From Gammaproteobacteria bacterium (lineage in GTDB: Bacteria; Pseudomonadota; Gammaproteobacteria; Burkholderiales; Rhodocyclaceae): 64,000 bases of DNA. The stretch covers positions 1 to 64,000 of the forward strand of contig JARFTZ010000057.1 of assembly GCA_029289235.1 (NCBI GenBank), given 5' to 3'. The position numbers were made by a program, and so were the translations under genes. Below, in pieces: positions 27,429 through 37,371 of the stretch. The notes beneath the pieces were generated by a model. That model was not told the DNA's origin. It ran no database searches and saw only the letters and a program-made list of their open reading frames with translations. Position 1 is the stretch's first letter; every line of letters begins with the position of its first letter.

Positions 27429-30400
27429 TCAGTTGTAATCGACCTTCACGTTCTCGCTGCTCAGCCAGTCGCCGAGCGCGGCCAGCAGATCATCCTCCAG
27501 CCGTACACGGCAACTGTCGCCCAACGCCAGTTCGCAAGTCGCCTCGACGTTGCGATAGGCGAGGCGTACCGGACAATTTCCGGGCGTGTAGGGCGCCAGC
27601 AGGGCCTGCAGCCGCTGCGCGGCGTTGCGCGCGTTGGCACCGCTGGCAAGGCCGTTGAGGGACAGGCGCAGATGCCGGGCAAACCGCCCGCGCGCCTCGG
27701 CGAGCGTCAACAGCCGCTCCGCCACGACGCGCACCTTGCCCTCGCCGGCGAAGTCGTCGCGCTGCACCTTGCCTTCGACGATCAGCACCTCGTCCTCGCG
27801 GATCTTCTCGCGTTCGGCGTCGAACGTCTCGTTGAACACCGAAACTTCCAGCGACGTCGAACCGTCGTCGAGCTGCACGAAAGCCATCTTGCCACGCGAG
27901 GTGATCTTGGTGCGCACGCCGACCACCAGCCCGGCGAGCATCTGCGGCTCCTTCCGCGGCTCCAGCGACGACAGCGGCTTGCGCGCAAAGCGCGACACTT
28001 CGTGCTTCACCTCGTTGAACGGATGGCCGGAGAAGAAGAAGCCCAGCGCCAGTTTTTCCTCGGCCAGCTTCTGCCGCTCCTTCCAGCGCGGCACCTCGAC
28101 GTATTGCGGCTTGTGCTCCTCCGCCGCATCGCCGTCGAACACGTCGAACAGGCTGACCTGCATGGCGTTGCGCTCGGCCTGTTCGGCCGCCTCGATGGCA
28201 ATGCCGACCGAAGCCATCAGCCGGGCACGATGGTCATCGATCGAATCGAAGGCGCCGGCGCGGATCAGCGCCTCGATGGTGCGGCGGTTGACCATGCGCT
28301 TGTCGACGCGCAGACAGAAATCGAACAGGTCCTTGAACGGCCCGCCTTCGCTGCGCGCCTTGAGGATCACGTTGACCGCCTGCTCGCCGGTCCCCTTCAC
28401 CGCGCCGAGGCCGTAGCGGATCGTCTGGCGATCGACCGGCACGAAACGGTAGTCGGAAGCGTTGACGTCCGGCCCGAGGACGGTGAGCTTGTTGACCAGG
28501 CAATCGTCGTAGAAGATCTTCACCGTGTCGGTGTTGTCCATGTCCGACGACAGCGTCGCCGCCATGAACGCCGAGCAGTGGTGCGCCTTCAGCCAGGCCG
28601 TCTGATAGGTGACAACGGCATACGCCGCGGTGTGCGACTTGTTGAAGCCGTACTCGGCGAACTTGGTCATCAGGTCGAACAGCTGCTCAGCCAGCGCCGG
28701 ATCGTAGCCCTTCTTCTTGGCGCCTTCCGCGATCGTCTCGCGGTGCTTGGCCATCTCGTCGGCCTTTTTCTTGCCCATCGCCCGGCGCAGCATGTCGGCA
28801 CCGCCGAGCGTGTAGCCGCCGATGATCTGCGAGATCTGCATCACCTGTTCCTGATACACGATCACGCCGTAGGTCGGCTCCAGACAGCCCTTCAGGTCGT
28901 CGTGGAAGTAGTCGATCTTCTGCTGGCCCTTCTTGCGCAAAATGAAGTCGTCGACCATCCCGGAGCCGAGCGGGCCGGGACGGTAGAGCGCGAGAACGGC
29001 GATGATGTCCTCGAAGCGGTCGGGTGCCAGCTTCTTCAGCAGCTTCTTCATGCCTTCCGATTCGACCTGGAAGATCGCCGTGGTGTTGGCGTCCTTGAGA
29101 ATCTGGTAGGCCCGGGGGTCGTCGAAGGTCAGCGCGTCGAGGTCCGGCCGCGTGCCGGTCAGCTTCTCGACGTAATCGACGGCCAGCCGGATGATGGTCA
29201 GGTTGCGCAGGCCAAGGAAGTCGAACTTCACCAGGCCGACCTTCTCGACGTCATCCTTGTCGTATTGCGAGACGACCGAGGCGCCGGCGTCGGCGGAATA
29301 CAGCGGGCAAAAGTCGGTCAGTTTGCCGGGCGCGATCAGCACGCCGCCGGCGTGCATGCCGACGTTGCGCGTCAGGTCTTCGAGGCGGCCGGCCAGCTCG
29401 AACAGTTCCTTGACCTCCTCTTCCTCCTCGATGCGCTGCTTCAGTTGCGGCTCGGCCTCGATGGCCTTGGACAGGGACAGCGGCTTGTTCTGCTCGACCG
29501 GAATCAGCTTGGAGAGCTGATCACAGAAGTTGTACGGCATGTCGAGCACGCGCCCGACGTCGCGGATGACCGCCTTTGACGACATCGTGCCGAAGGTGGC
29601 GATCTGCGACACGGCGTCCTTGCCATACTTCTCGCGCACGTACTCGATGACGCGCCAGCGGTTGTCCTGGCAGAAGTCGATGTCGAAGTCGGGCATCGAC
29701 ACCCGTTCCGGGTTGAGGAAGCGTTCGAACAGCAGCGCGTACCTCAGCGGATCCAGGTCGGTAATCCCGAGCGAAAAGGCAACCAGCGAGCCCGCTCCGG
29801 AGCCCCGCCCCGGCCCGACCGGCACGCCATTCTTCTTGCCCCAGTTGATGAAGTCCGCAACGATCAGGAAGTAGCCCGGGAAGCCCATCTGGATGATGGT
29901 CTGCATCTCGATTTTCAGCCGGGCATCGTAGACCGGGCGCTGCTTTTCCAGTTCGGCGGGATCGGGGTAGAGCTGCTTCAGCCGCCGCTCCAGGCCGCGC
30001 TCGGCCTCCATGACCAGGAAGTCGTCGAGCGAAACCCCCTCCGGGGTCGGAAACAACGGCAGATAGTTCTTGTAGAGGCCGATCTGCAGGTTGCACCGCT
30101 TGGCGATCTCCACCGAGTTCTCCAGCGCCTCCGGCAGGTCCGAAAACAATTCGGCCATCTCTTCCGGCGACTTGAAGTATTGCTCCTCGGTGTAGATGCG
30201 CGGCCGCCGTTTGTCACCAAGCATGTAGCCTTCGGCGATGCACACGCGCGCCTCGTGCGCTAGAAAATCGCTACGATCGAGGAACTGGACGGGGTGCGTG
30301 GCGACGAGCGGCAGGTCCAGATCGGAAGCCAACTGGGCCGTCGCGGCCACCAGCGACTCCTGCGGCGCATGTCCACGTGGATGCGGACGTTGCACCTCCA

Positions 30401-30905
30401 GATAAAACGCCTGCGGGAACAGCTCGGCCCAGTACGTGGCGCGCTGTTTCGCCTGCGCCGGGTTGCCCTGCTGCAGCGCTTCGCCGACATCGCCCAGCGC
30501 CGCCCCGGACAGGGCGATCAGGCCATCGACACCGACCTCGGCCAGCATCGCCCGGGTGATTTCAGCACGCCCGCGCACACGCGGCTGCAGGTAGGCGCGC
30601 GTCAGCAGTTCGCAAAGCTGGAGGTAGCCTTGCCGCGAGCGGCAGAGCAGCAGCATCCGGTATGGCCGGTCGGGATCGACCTCGTTGGCGAGGTGAATAT
30701 CGCAACCGAGTACCGGCTTCACCCCCTTGCCACGCGCTGCCAGATAAAACTTGACCAGGCCGAAGAGGTTGGCCAGATCGGTCAGCGCCAGCGCGGGCAT
30801 GCCATGGCTTGCGGCGCGATCGACCGCGTCGTCGATGCGCGTGATGCCATCGGTGACGGAGTACTCGCTGTGCAGGCGAAGGTGGATGAAGCGGGGATCG
30901 GACAT
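27429..30905 (-). CDS. dnaE: DNA polymerase III alpha subunit
   Basis: 1158 residues, the replicative C-family polymerase. PHP domain at the N-terminus (FIHLRLHSEYSVTDGITRID, HGMPALALTDLANLFG). Palm motifs GPGRGSGAGSLVAFSLGITD and the catalytic PDFDIDFCQDNRWRVIEYV near residue 400. Helix-hairpin-helix region near 850 (IDDHRARLMASVG) and an OB fold near 990 (KITSRGKMAFVQLDDGS). The C-terminal tau-binding region runs to the end. Complete, no anomaly. Confidence 0.98.
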   Translation of the reverse strand: MSDPRFIHLRLHSEYSVTDGITRIDDAVDRAASHGMPALALTDLANLFGLVKFYLAARGKGVKPVLGCDIHLANEVDPDRPYRMLLLCRSRQGYLQLCELLTRAYLQPRVRGRAEITRAMLAEVGVDGLIALSGAALGDVGEALQQGNPAQAKQRATYWAELFPQAFYLEVQRPHPRGHAPQESLVAATAQLASDLDLPLVATHPVQFLDRSDFLAHEARVCIAEGYMLGDKRRPRIYTEEQYFKSPEEMAELFSDLPEALENSVEIAKRCNLQIGLYKNYLPLFPTPEGVSLDDFLVMEAERGLERRLKQLYPDPAELEKQRPVYDARLKIEMQTIIQMGFPGYFLIVADFINWGKKNGVPVGPGRGSGAGSLVAFSLGITDLDPLRYALLFERFLNPERVSMPDFDIDFCQDNRWRVIEYVREKYGKDAVSQIATFGTMSSKAVIRDVGRVLDMPYNFCDQLSKLIPVEQNKPLSLSKAIEAEPQLKQRIEEEEEVKELFELAGRLEDLTRNVGMHAGGVLIAPGKLTDFCPLYSADAGASVVSQYDKDDVEKVGLVKFDFLGLRNLTIIRLAVDYVEKLTGTRPDLDALTFDDPRAYQILKDANTTAIFQVESEGMKKLLKKLAPDRFEDIIAVLALYRPGPLGSGMVDDFILRKKGQQKIDYFHDDLKGCLEPTYGVIVYQEQVMQISQIIGGYTLGGADMLRRAMGKKKADEMAKHRETIAEGAKKKGYDPALAEQLFDLMTKFAEYGFNKSHTAAYAVVTYQTAWLKAHHCSAFMAATLSSDMDNTDTVKIFYDDCLVNKLTVLGPDVNASDYRFVPVDRQTIRYGLGAVKGTGEQAVNVILKARSEGGPFKDLFDFCLRVDKRMVNRRTIEALIRAGAFDSIDDHRARLMASVGIAIEAAEQAERNAMQVSLFDVFDGDAAEEHKPQYVEVPRWKERQKLAEEKLALGFFFSGHPFNEVKHEVSRFARKPLSSLEPRKEPQMLAGLVVGVRTKITSRGKMAFVQLDDGSTSLEVSVFNETFDAEREKIREDEVLIVEGKVQRDDFAGEGKVRVVAERLLTLAEARGRFARHLRLSLNGLASGANARNAAQRLQALLAPYTPGNCPVRLAYRNVEATCELALGDSCRVRLEDDLLAALGDWLSSENVKVDYN

Positions 30906-31061
30906 CGCGCCATTTTACCGCGAGCCGCCCTCCGGCACCTTCACCGCGCGCATTGCCAACCCGGGGTGGCGAAACAATCCTTTACAGATCCTTACCGGCG
31001 GGCCAAACCTCTCGCGGACGAAATGACTACGCTTCAGCCATCACGACACAAGGAGCGCAAC

Positions 31062-31496
31062 ATGAAAAAGAGCTTTGTTATTGCCTTCGCCCTCACCACC
31101 GGCCTGCTTTCCGCCAGCGCCGCACAAGCCAACGACGCGGTGCTCGGTGCCGTCATCGGCGGCGGACTCGGCGCCGTGGTCGGCAACCACGTCAGCGGCC
31201 GCGACGGCGCAATCATCGGCGGCGCCGTCGGCGCTGCGGCTGGCGTGGTCATCGCCAGCGAAAACGACCGGCATTACCGTCCGCGCCCGGTCTACGTCGC
31301 GCCCTCCCCGGTCCGGGTTTACGCCCCGACGCCGGTTTACGCACCGGCCCCTGTCTATGCGCCGCCCCCAGCGTATTACGCACCGCCGCCCGTGCGCGTG
31401 GTACGCGCCCCGGTGGTCTATGTTCCGGCGCATCCGGCCAGGAAACACTGGCGACACGAACACCGCCGTCACGATCGCGACGGCCGCTGGCGTTAG
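31062..31496 (+). CDS. Glycine-zipper envelope protein with VYAP repeats
   Basis: 144 residues from the ATG at 31062 (AAGGAG upstream). A cleavable signal peptide (FVIAFALTTGLLSASAAQAN) precedes a glycine-zipper segment (AVIGGGLGAVVGNHVSGRDGAIIGGAVG, residues ~28-60) of the kind found in outer-membrane-associated proteins. A low-complexity tail follows with repeated PVYAP units, then a His/Arg-rich end. The repeat copies suggest expansion by slippage. Function unknown. Confidence 0.8.
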   Translation: MKKSFVIAFALTTGLLSASAAQANDAVLGAVIGGGLGAVVGNHVSGRDGAIIGGAVGAAAGVVIASENDRHYRPRPVYVAPSPVRVYAPTPVYAPAPVYAPPPAYYAPPPVRVVRAPVVYVPAHPARKHWRHEHRRHDRDGRWR

Positions 31497-31502
31497 GCAA
31501 TC

Positions 31503-32126
31503 TTAACGCTCGATCCACTCCAGGATCGGGCGCCACAGTTCGATGTCGCGACCGACGCGCGACTCCGGCAGGTCGAACAGGGTCATGCCGCTGGCGGCCA
31601 GTTGCACGTAGAGCTGGCTGTCGCGGACATGCCCCAGGACCGGCAGATCCCACGAGGAAAGAAATCGTTCCAGTTCGCTGGCCGCACGGGTCCGCGCATC
31701 GACCCGCATGCCGACCACGGCGACGAAGGTTTTTTCCTTGCGCACGGTCTTTTCCTGCAACAGGACTTCAAGGAAATCACGCGTCGCCAGGATGTCGAAC
31801 AGCGAAGGCTGCACCGGCACGACGACCTTGCTGACCTGCCGCAACGCTTTTTCCAGCGCCTTGCCGTGCAAGCCCGCCGGCGTATCGAGCACGACGTGCG
31901 TCGTGTCCTTCGGCGGCCGCAGCGGCTGATCCCTCTCCGCCGACCAGCCGCGGATCGGCGGCAGCATCTCCGGCCGGATCTTCAGCCACTCGCGCGACGA
32001 TTGCTGGCGATCGATGTCGCCGAGCATCACCCGGCCGCCACCCTGGGCGAAATAGCCTGCCAGATTGGTCGCCAGGGTGGACTTGCCGGAGCCGCCCTTG
32101 GGGTTGGCGATCAGAAACGACTTCAT
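31503..32126 (-). CDS. ParA-family ATPase (orphan)
   Basis: 207 residues from the ATG at 32126; the 241-residue track ORF extends into the gap. The deviant Walker A is IANPKGGSGKSTLATNLAGYF. Further motifs are DIDRQQSSREW and VVLDTPAGLHGKALEKAL. The length and short N-terminus resemble the small ParA/MinD-like ATPases that position chromosomal cargo, not plasmid partition ParA with an N-terminal HTH. No parB lies nearby. Convergent with the glycine-zipper gene (6-bp gap). Confidence 0.85.
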   Translation of the reverse strand: MKSFLIANPKGGSGKSTLATNLAGYFAQGGGRVMLGDIDRQQSSREWLKIRPEMLPPIRGWSAERDQPLRPPKDTTHVVLDTPAGLHGKALEKALRQVSKVVVPVQPSLFDILATRDFLEVLLQEKTVRKEKTFVAVVGMRVDARTRAASELERFLSSWDLPVLGHVRDSQLYVQLAASGMTLFDLPESRVGRDIELWRPILEWIER

Positions 32127-32148
32127 CCGCGGCTCCAGCCCCCTGCAA

Positions 32149-33120
32149 TCACGGGAGCAGCACGGTCGAACCGGTGGTCTTGCGCGCCTCCAGATCACGA
32201 TGCGCCTGCGCCGCGTCAGCCAGCGCATAGGTCTGGTTGACCTCGATCTTCACCTTGCCGGACAGCACGACGTCGAACAGCGCGTTGCCGAGCGCCAGCA
32301 ACTCAGCACGCGTCGTCGAATAGTGATCGAGCACCGGCCGGGTCACGTACAGTGAGCCTTTTTTCGACAGCAGCAGCGGATCGAACGGCGGCACAGCCCC
32401 CGAGGCGTTGCCGAAGGTCACGAGCAGGCCGCGACGGCGCAGGCTGTCGAGCGAGGCCATGAAGGTATCCTTGCCGACCCCGTCATAGACCACCGCGACG
32501 CCCTCGGCGGTAATTTCCCGTACGCGGCTGGCGACGTCTTCCTGCGTGTAGAGAATGACGTGATCGCAGCCATGCTTCCTGGCCAGCTCGGCCTTGGCTT
32601 CGCTCGACACGGTGCCGATCACCGTCGCCCCGAGTGCCTTGGCCCACTGGCAGGCGATCAGACCGACACCACCGGCCGCCGCATGGATCAGCACCTTGTC
32701 GCCAGACTGGACAGGATAGGTATGCAACAGGAGGTAGGCGGTCGTCATCCCCTGCAGCATCATCGCCGCGCCGGTCTTGAAATCGATGCCGTCCGGCAGC
32801 TTGTGCAGCCTGTCCGCCGGCATGCAGCGGACTTCGCTGTAGGCCCCCAGCGGGCCGGTGCCGTAGGCCACGCGATCGCCCGGCTTGATGTCGGTGACGC
32901 CTTCGCCGACGGCCTCGACCACTCCGGCGCCTTCACGACCCAGGCCGGACGGCAGGGGCAGCGGATACAGCCCGCCGCGATGGTAGGTGTCGATGAAGTT
33001 CAGTCCGATCGCCTCGTGCCGGACCCGCGCCTCGCCCGGCGCCGGATCGCCGACGGCGACCTCCTCCCAGCACAGAACCTCGGGACCGCCGGTTTGATGA
33101 AAACGGATGGCATGCGGCAT
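32149..33120 (-). CDS. Quinone oxidoreductase (zinc-independent MDR family)
   Basis: 323 residues from the ATG at 33120 (CAGGAG upstream). Medium-chain reductase of the QOR type: N-terminal GroES-like domain (IGLNFIDTYHRGGLYP), Rossmann fold with VLIHAAAGGVGLIACQWAKA, and the family end (LADAAQAHRDLEARKTTGSTVLLP). It reduces quinones with NADPH by one electron; the exact physiological substrate is unclear. The 22-bp gap to parA suggests co-transcription. Confidence 0.92.
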   Translation of the reverse strand: MPHAIRFHQTGGPEVLCWEEVAVGDPAPGEARVRHEAIGLNFIDTYHRGGLYPLPLPSGLGREGAGVVEAVGEGVTDIKPGDRVAYGTGPLGAYSEVRCMPADRLHKLPDGIDFKTGAAMMLQGMTTAYLLLHTYPVQSGDKVLIHAAAGGVGLIACQWAKALGATVIGTVSSEAKAELARKHGCDHVILYTQEDVASRVREITAEGVAVVYDGVGKDTFMASLDSLRRRGLLVTFGNASGAVPPFDPLLLSKKGSLYVTRPVLDHYSTTRAELLALGNALFDVVLSGKVKIEVNQTYALADAAQAHRDLEARKTTGSTVLLP

Positions 33121-33187
33121 GTTTTTCTCCTGAACGATGAATAACGAAAGATGGTACTCCGAGCGAGGGTTCGTCGAGAAGACGGCA

Positions 33188-35155
33188 CTACCCCTTGAGC
33201 AGTTTTTCCTCGGCCAGCGCCAGCGCCGCCGGCACACCGAGCAAAACGACCACGTCGCCGGCTTCGAACACTGTGTCGGCCGACGGTTCCTGCGTCTTGA
33301 TGTCGCGGCGCCGGACCGCCGTCACCTCGGCTCCGGCCTCCGTGATCGCCAGATCACCGAGCGTCCGCCCGATGGCGAAAGCACCGTCGCCGAGTGAAAC
33401 CGAGCGCAGGCGCGGCTCCTCGCTCTCGCGCTCGTCCTCGTCGAAAACGCTCTCGCCATGGAAAAAGCCGCGCAGCGTGCGATAGCGCGCCTCGCGAATC
33501 TGGCGGATGCGCTTGAGCACGCGATTGATCGGCACGCCGGCATGAATCAGCGCGTGCGAAGCCAGCATCATCGCCAGCTCCAGTGTCTCCGGCACCACCT
33601 CGGCCGCGCCGGCACGCTGCAGAGCATCGAAATCCTTCTCGTCGACCGTGCGCACGACGATCGGCAGGCTCGGCGCGATCTCGCGCACATGCCGCATGAC
33701 GCGCTCGGCCGCCCGGTTGTCGGCGAACGAAATGACCAGCACGCTGGCCCGCCCGACGCCGGCGGCGACCAGCGTCTCGCGCCGGGTGACGTCGCCATAG
33801 ACCACGTTCTCGCCCGCTGCTGCCGCCTCGCGCACCCGATCCGGGTCGAGGTCCAGCGCCAGGTAGGAAACACCTTCCCCCGCCATGAAGCGCGCCAGTT
33901 GCTGCCCGTTGCGCCCGAAGCCGCAGATCACCGCGTGTTTCTCGGTACGCATCGCCTTGGCTGCCAGCTTGGTCAGTTGCATGGAGCGCAACAGCCATTC
34001 GCTGGCGGCAAAACGCAGGACCAGCCGCTCGCTGTACTGCACGATGATCGGCGTCAACAGCAGGGAAATGACCAGCGCGGCCAGGACGCTCTGTACCACC
34101 GACGGAGGGGCGACATCCGACTGCTGGATCAGCGAGAGCAGCACCAGGCCGAACTCGCCGCCAGCGCACAACCACAGGCCGCTGCGCATCGCGTTGCCCG
34201 GCGTGGCGCCGAACAGCCGCGAGGCGCCGAGCACCAGCGCGAACTTGACGAGCAGCAGGCCGGCCAGGATGGCCAGCACCGCCCAGAAATTGGCCAGCAC
34301 CAGCGGCAGATCGAGCATCATCCCGACGGTCACGAAGAACAGCCCCATCAGCACGTCACGGAACGGCTTGATATCCTCATCCACCTGATGCCGGAATTCC
34401 GTCTCGGAGATCAGCATCCCGGCGATGAACGCCCCCAGCGCCAGCGACAGCCCGGCCATTTCGGTGAGATACGCCAGCCCGAGCGTCACCAGCAGGACGT
34501 TGAGCATGAACAGTTCGGCGGATTTGCCACGCGCGACGACGACGAACCAGCGGCTCAACACCCCTTTGCCGAAGTGCAGGACCACCAGCAGCATCGCGGT
34601 GGCCTTCAATACCGCGATCGCCATCAGCCAGGCCATCGTTTCCGGCGCCTGCGAAAACGACGGAATCAGGATCAACAACGGCACCACAGCCAGATCCTGG
34701 AAGAGCAGCACGCCGACGACCTCACGGCCATGCGGCGCGTCGAGTTCCAGGCGTTCACCGAGCAGCTTGGTCAATATCGCCGTCGACGACATCGCCAGCG
34801 CGCCGCCGAGGGAGACGCCCGCCTGCCACGGCAACCCCGCCAGCAGGGCGACACCGGTGATGACCAGCAAGGTGGCGAAAACCTGCACCGCCCCCAGCCC
34901 GAAGACGATGCGCTTCATGGCGAACAGTTTGGGCAGCGAGAACTCCAGGCCGATCGAGAACATCAGGAAGACGATGCCGAACTCGGCGAGATGCTGCACG
35001 TCGGCCACGTCGGTCACCACATTGAGCGCGTGCGGCCCGACAAGCGTCCCGACGAGGAGATAACCGAGGATCGGCGGCAGGTTGATGCGCCTGAAGACGA
35101 TGACCGACACCACCGATGCGCCAAGCAACATCAGAACGAGCGGAAGTGTCTGCAT
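33188..35155 (-). CDS. CPA2-family cation:proton antiporter with RCK domains (KefB/C-like)
   Basis: 655 residues. About 12 N-terminal membrane segments form the Na+/H+ exchanger domain (LGYLLVGTLVGPHALN, GLEFSLPKLFAMKR, MSSTAILTKLLGERLE). Next is an RCK_N NAD-binding domain (AVICGFGRNGQQLARFMAGEG near 410) and an RCK_C domain at the end (RLRSVSLGDGAFAIGRTLGD). It resembles K+ efflux systems but no kefF/G partner is adjacent, so ion specificity is not assigned. Confidence 0.92.
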   Translation of the reverse strand: MQTLPLVLMLLGASVVSVIVFRRINLPPILGYLLVGTLVGPHALNVVTDVADVQHLAEFGIVFLMFSIGLEFSLPKLFAMKRIVFGLGAVQVFATLLVITGVALLAGLPWQAGVSLGGALAMSSTAILTKLLGERLELDAPHGREVVGVLLFQDLAVVPLLILIPSFSQAPETMAWLMAIAVLKATAMLLVVLHFGKGVLSRWFVVVARGKSAELFMLNVLLVTLGLAYLTEMAGLSLALGAFIAGMLISETEFRHQVDEDIKPFRDVLMGLFFVTVGMMLDLPLVLANFWAVLAILAGLLLVKFALVLGASRLFGATPGNAMRSGLWLCAGGEFGLVLLSLIQQSDVAPPSVVQSVLAALVISLLLTPIIVQYSERLVLRFAASEWLLRSMQLTKLAAKAMRTEKHAVICGFGRNGQQLARFMAGEGVSYLALDLDPDRVREAAAAGENVVYGDVTRRETLVAAGVGRASVLVISFADNRAAERVMRHVREIAPSLPIVVRTVDEKDFDALQRAGAAEVVPETLELAMMLASHALIHAGVPINRVLKRIRQIREARYRTLRGFFHGESVFDEDERESEEPRLRSVSLGDGAFAIGRTLGDLAITEAGAEVTAVRRRDIKTQEPSADTVFEAGDVVVLLGVPAALALAEEKLLKG

Positions 35156-35213
35156 GGAATCGTCGCGCTCCGGAACCTGTAAACGCCCGCAAACCCGGAT
35201 GGAACGGGGCTTC

Positions 35214-35222
35214 TGCTATACT
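35214..35222 (+). promoter_or_regulatory. Extended -10 element upstream of kdsD
   Basis: TGC-TATACT lies 27 bp before the kdsD ATG, at good distance for a start site in the leader. No recognisable -35, which extended -10 promoters can lack. Confidence 0.45.
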
Positions 35223-35249
35223 CCGCGCAATCATAACCGCTAGCTTTCC

Positions 35250-36233
35250 ATGAGCCAAATCCAGCCTTCCGACCAAGCCCTCGAACTCGCGCGGCAAGTG
35301 CTGCGCATCGAGGCCGACGCCGTTCTGGCGCTGTCCAGCCGGATCAACGGCGCCTTCCTGCGGGCGCTCTCGCTGATTCTCAATTGCCGCGGCCGGGTCA
35401 TCGTCAGCGGCATGGGCAAGTCCGGACATATCGGACGCAAGATCGCGGCAACCCTCGCCAGCACCGGTACCCCGGCCTTTTTCGTGCATCCGGCCGAAGC
35501 CAGCCATGGCGACCTCGGCATGATCACCGCCGACGACGTGGTGATCGGCATCTCCAATTCCGGCGAAAGTGCCGAACTGCTGAACATCGTGCCGTCGATC
35601 AAGCGCCAGGGCGCCAAGCTGATCGCCATGACCGGCAACGAAAAATCCACGCTGTCCCGTGACGCCGACGTGCATCTCGATGCGGGCGTGGCCCAGGAGG
35701 CCTGCCCGCTCAACCTGGCGCCGACGGCCAGCACCACCGCCGCGCTGGCGCTGGGCGACGCCTTGGCCGTCGCGCTGCTCGACGCCCGCGGTTTCGGCGC
35801 AGAAGACTTCGCCCGCTCGCACCCCGGCGGCTCGCTTGGGCGCCGCCTGCTTACCCGCATGCGCGACGTGATGCGCACCGGCGAGGCGATCCCGGTTATC
35901 GCGCCGGAGGCCTCGATCGCCGAAGCCATCCGCGAGATCACCCGCGGCACCATCGGCATGGCAGTTGTCATTTCGCCCGAACGCCAGGTGCTCGGCATCT
36001 TCACCGACGGCGACCTGCGCCGCGCGGTGCTCAAGCATCCCGATCTGTCCCGTCTGACCGTCCGCGACGTGATGACCGCCAACCCGCGCACGATGAACCC
36101 GGACAAACTTGCCGCCGAGGCGGTCGAAATGATGGAAAAATACAAGATCAACCAGATCCCGGTCGTCGACGAGGCCGGCTGCCTGATCGGCGCCCTCAAT
36201 ATGCACGACCTGTTCCAGGCCAAGGCCATCTGA
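35250..36233 (+). CDS. kdsD: D-arabinose 5-phosphate isomerase
   Basis: 327 residues: a SIS sugar-isomerase domain (VIVSGMGKSGHIGRKIAATL, GISNSGESAELLNI) followed by two CBS domains (near 210 and 275). It converts ribulose 5-phosphate to arabinose 5-phosphate, the first step of Kdo synthesis for LPS. The stop overlaps the kdsC start by one base, heading the kdsD-kdsC-lptC-lptA operon. Confidence 0.96.
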   Translation: MSQIQPSDQALELARQVLRIEADAVLALSSRINGAFLRALSLILNCRGRVIVSGMGKSGHIGRKIAATLASTGTPAFFVHPAEASHGDLGMITADDVVIGISNSGESAELLNIVPSIKRQGAKLIAMTGNEKSTLSRDADVHLDAGVAQEACPLNLAPTASTTAALALGDALAVALLDARGFGAEDFARSHPGGSLGRRLLTRMRDVMRTGEAIPVIAPEASIAEAIREITRGTIGMAVVISPERQVLGIFTDGDLRRAVLKHPDLSRLTVRDVMTANPRTMNPDKLAAEAVEMMEKYKINQIPVVDEAGCLIGALNMHDLFQAKAI

Positions 36234-36784
36234 TGAAACCGATTGAAGAATGCAAGGCACGCGCCAGCCGCCTCAAGCTGATGGTGTTCGACGTCGACGG
36301 CGTCCTTACCGACTGCTCGCTCTACTTTACCGACGCCGGCACCGAGATCAAGGCGTTCAATGCGCGCGACGGGCATGGAATGAGCATGCTGCAGAAGGCC
36401 GGCGTAACGCTGGCGATCATCACCGGCCGCGACGCCGAATGCGTCAACTGGCGGATGAAGAACCTGGGCATCAAGCACGTTTATCAGGGCATTGGCCACA
36501 AGCTGTCGACCTTTCATGAACTTCTCGCCAAGGTCGGCGTCGAGGCGCACGAAGCCGGCTTCATGGGCGACGACGTGATCGACCTGCAGGTCATGGGCGC
36601 CTGCGGCTTTTCCGCCGCCCCGGCCGACTGCCACGACCTGAACCGCCTGCACGCCGACTATATCGCCGGCAAGCCCGGCGGCCATGGCGCCGTGCGCGAG
36701 GTCTGCGAATTCATCCTCGCCGCCCAGGGCAAGCTCGACGCGGCGCTGGCGCCTTATCTCCCTTCACCACCCACATCGCGATGA
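36233..36784 (+). CDS. kdsC: 3-deoxy-D-manno-octulosonate 8-phosphate phosphatase
   Basis: 183 residues, HAD superfamily without a cap domain, working as a tetramer. Catalytic motif MVFDVDGVLTDCSLYF near residue 20, IITGRDAECV (motif II), and GDDVIDLQVMGACGFS (motif IV). It removes phosphate from Kdo-8-P. One-base overlap with kdsD, 4-bp overlap with lptC. Confidence 0.96.
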   Translation: MKPIEECKARASRLKLMVFDVDGVLTDCSLYFTDAGTEIKAFNARDGHGMSMLQKAGVTLAIITGRDAECVNWRMKNLGIKHVYQGIGHKLSTFHELLAKVGVEAHEAGFMGDDVIDLQVMGACGFSAAPADCHDLNRLHADYIAGKPGGHGAVREVCEFILAAQGKLDAALAPYLPSPPTSR

Positions 36785-37371
36785 AACACTGGGGCAGCGC
36801 GCTTTTCCCGCTGAGCATCCTGCTGGCGTTGACGCTGTTGACGTTCTGGCTGCGCTACGCGACGGAACTCGATGAGCCGCGGCGCGACGGCAAGCACCGT
36901 CATGACCCCGACTACATCGTTTCCGACGTCGTCATGCGCAAGCTCGACCCGAACGGCCAGTTGAAATACACGCTGCGCGCCGTCGATGTGCGCCACTTTC
37001 CGGACGACGACACGACCGACCTGCTCAAGCCGCGCCTGACCCAGCAGTCGGAAAAGAAGGCGCCGGTCACCATGAGCGCGGACAAGGGACGCCTCAGCGA
37101 TGACAACAAGCGCGTCGACCTGACCGGCAACGTGTTCATCCATCGCCCGGCCGCCGGACGCGACGAGGAACTGACGGCATCGATGCCCGACCTCACCGTC
37201 TTCCCCGATGACGAACGCGCCTTCACCAAGAGCCCCGTCGTGCTGACCAAGGGCAACTCCTGGGTCAAGGGCGTCGGCATGCAAGTCGATAACAAGGCCC
37301 AGACCTATCTCCTGGAATCCCAGGTCACCGGACTGCTGGACCGGAAACCCGCAAGGAAAACCAAGCCATGA
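36781..37371 (+). CDS. lptC: LPS export protein LptC
   Basis: 196 residues: a single N-terminal membrane anchor (LFPLSILLALTLLTFWL) and a periplasmic beta-jellyroll domain (VSDVVMRKLDPNGQLKYTLR onward). It docks LptB2FG to the periplasmic LptA bridge. Overlaps kdsC and lptA by 4 bp each, so strictly co-translated. Confidence 0.92.
   Translation: MKHWGSALFPLSILLALTLLTFWLRYATELDEPRRDGKHRHDPDYIVSDVVMRKLDPNGQLKYTLRAVDVRHFPDDDTTDLLKPRLTQQSEKKAPVTMSADKGRLSDDNKRVDLTGNVFIHRPAAGRDEELTASMPDLTVFPDDERAFTKSPVVLTKGNSWVKGVGMQVDNKAQTYLLESQVTGLLDRKPARKTKP

Noticed and set aside
27390-29579. 729-aa plus-strand ORF opposite dnaE
   Set aside because: Exact antisense of the polymerase gene, no family motifs, no ribosome-binding site.
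33458-35182. 574-aa Gln/His/Arg-rich plus-strand ORF
   Set aside because: Antisense of the CPA2 antiporter; composition mirrors hydrophobic codons read backwards.
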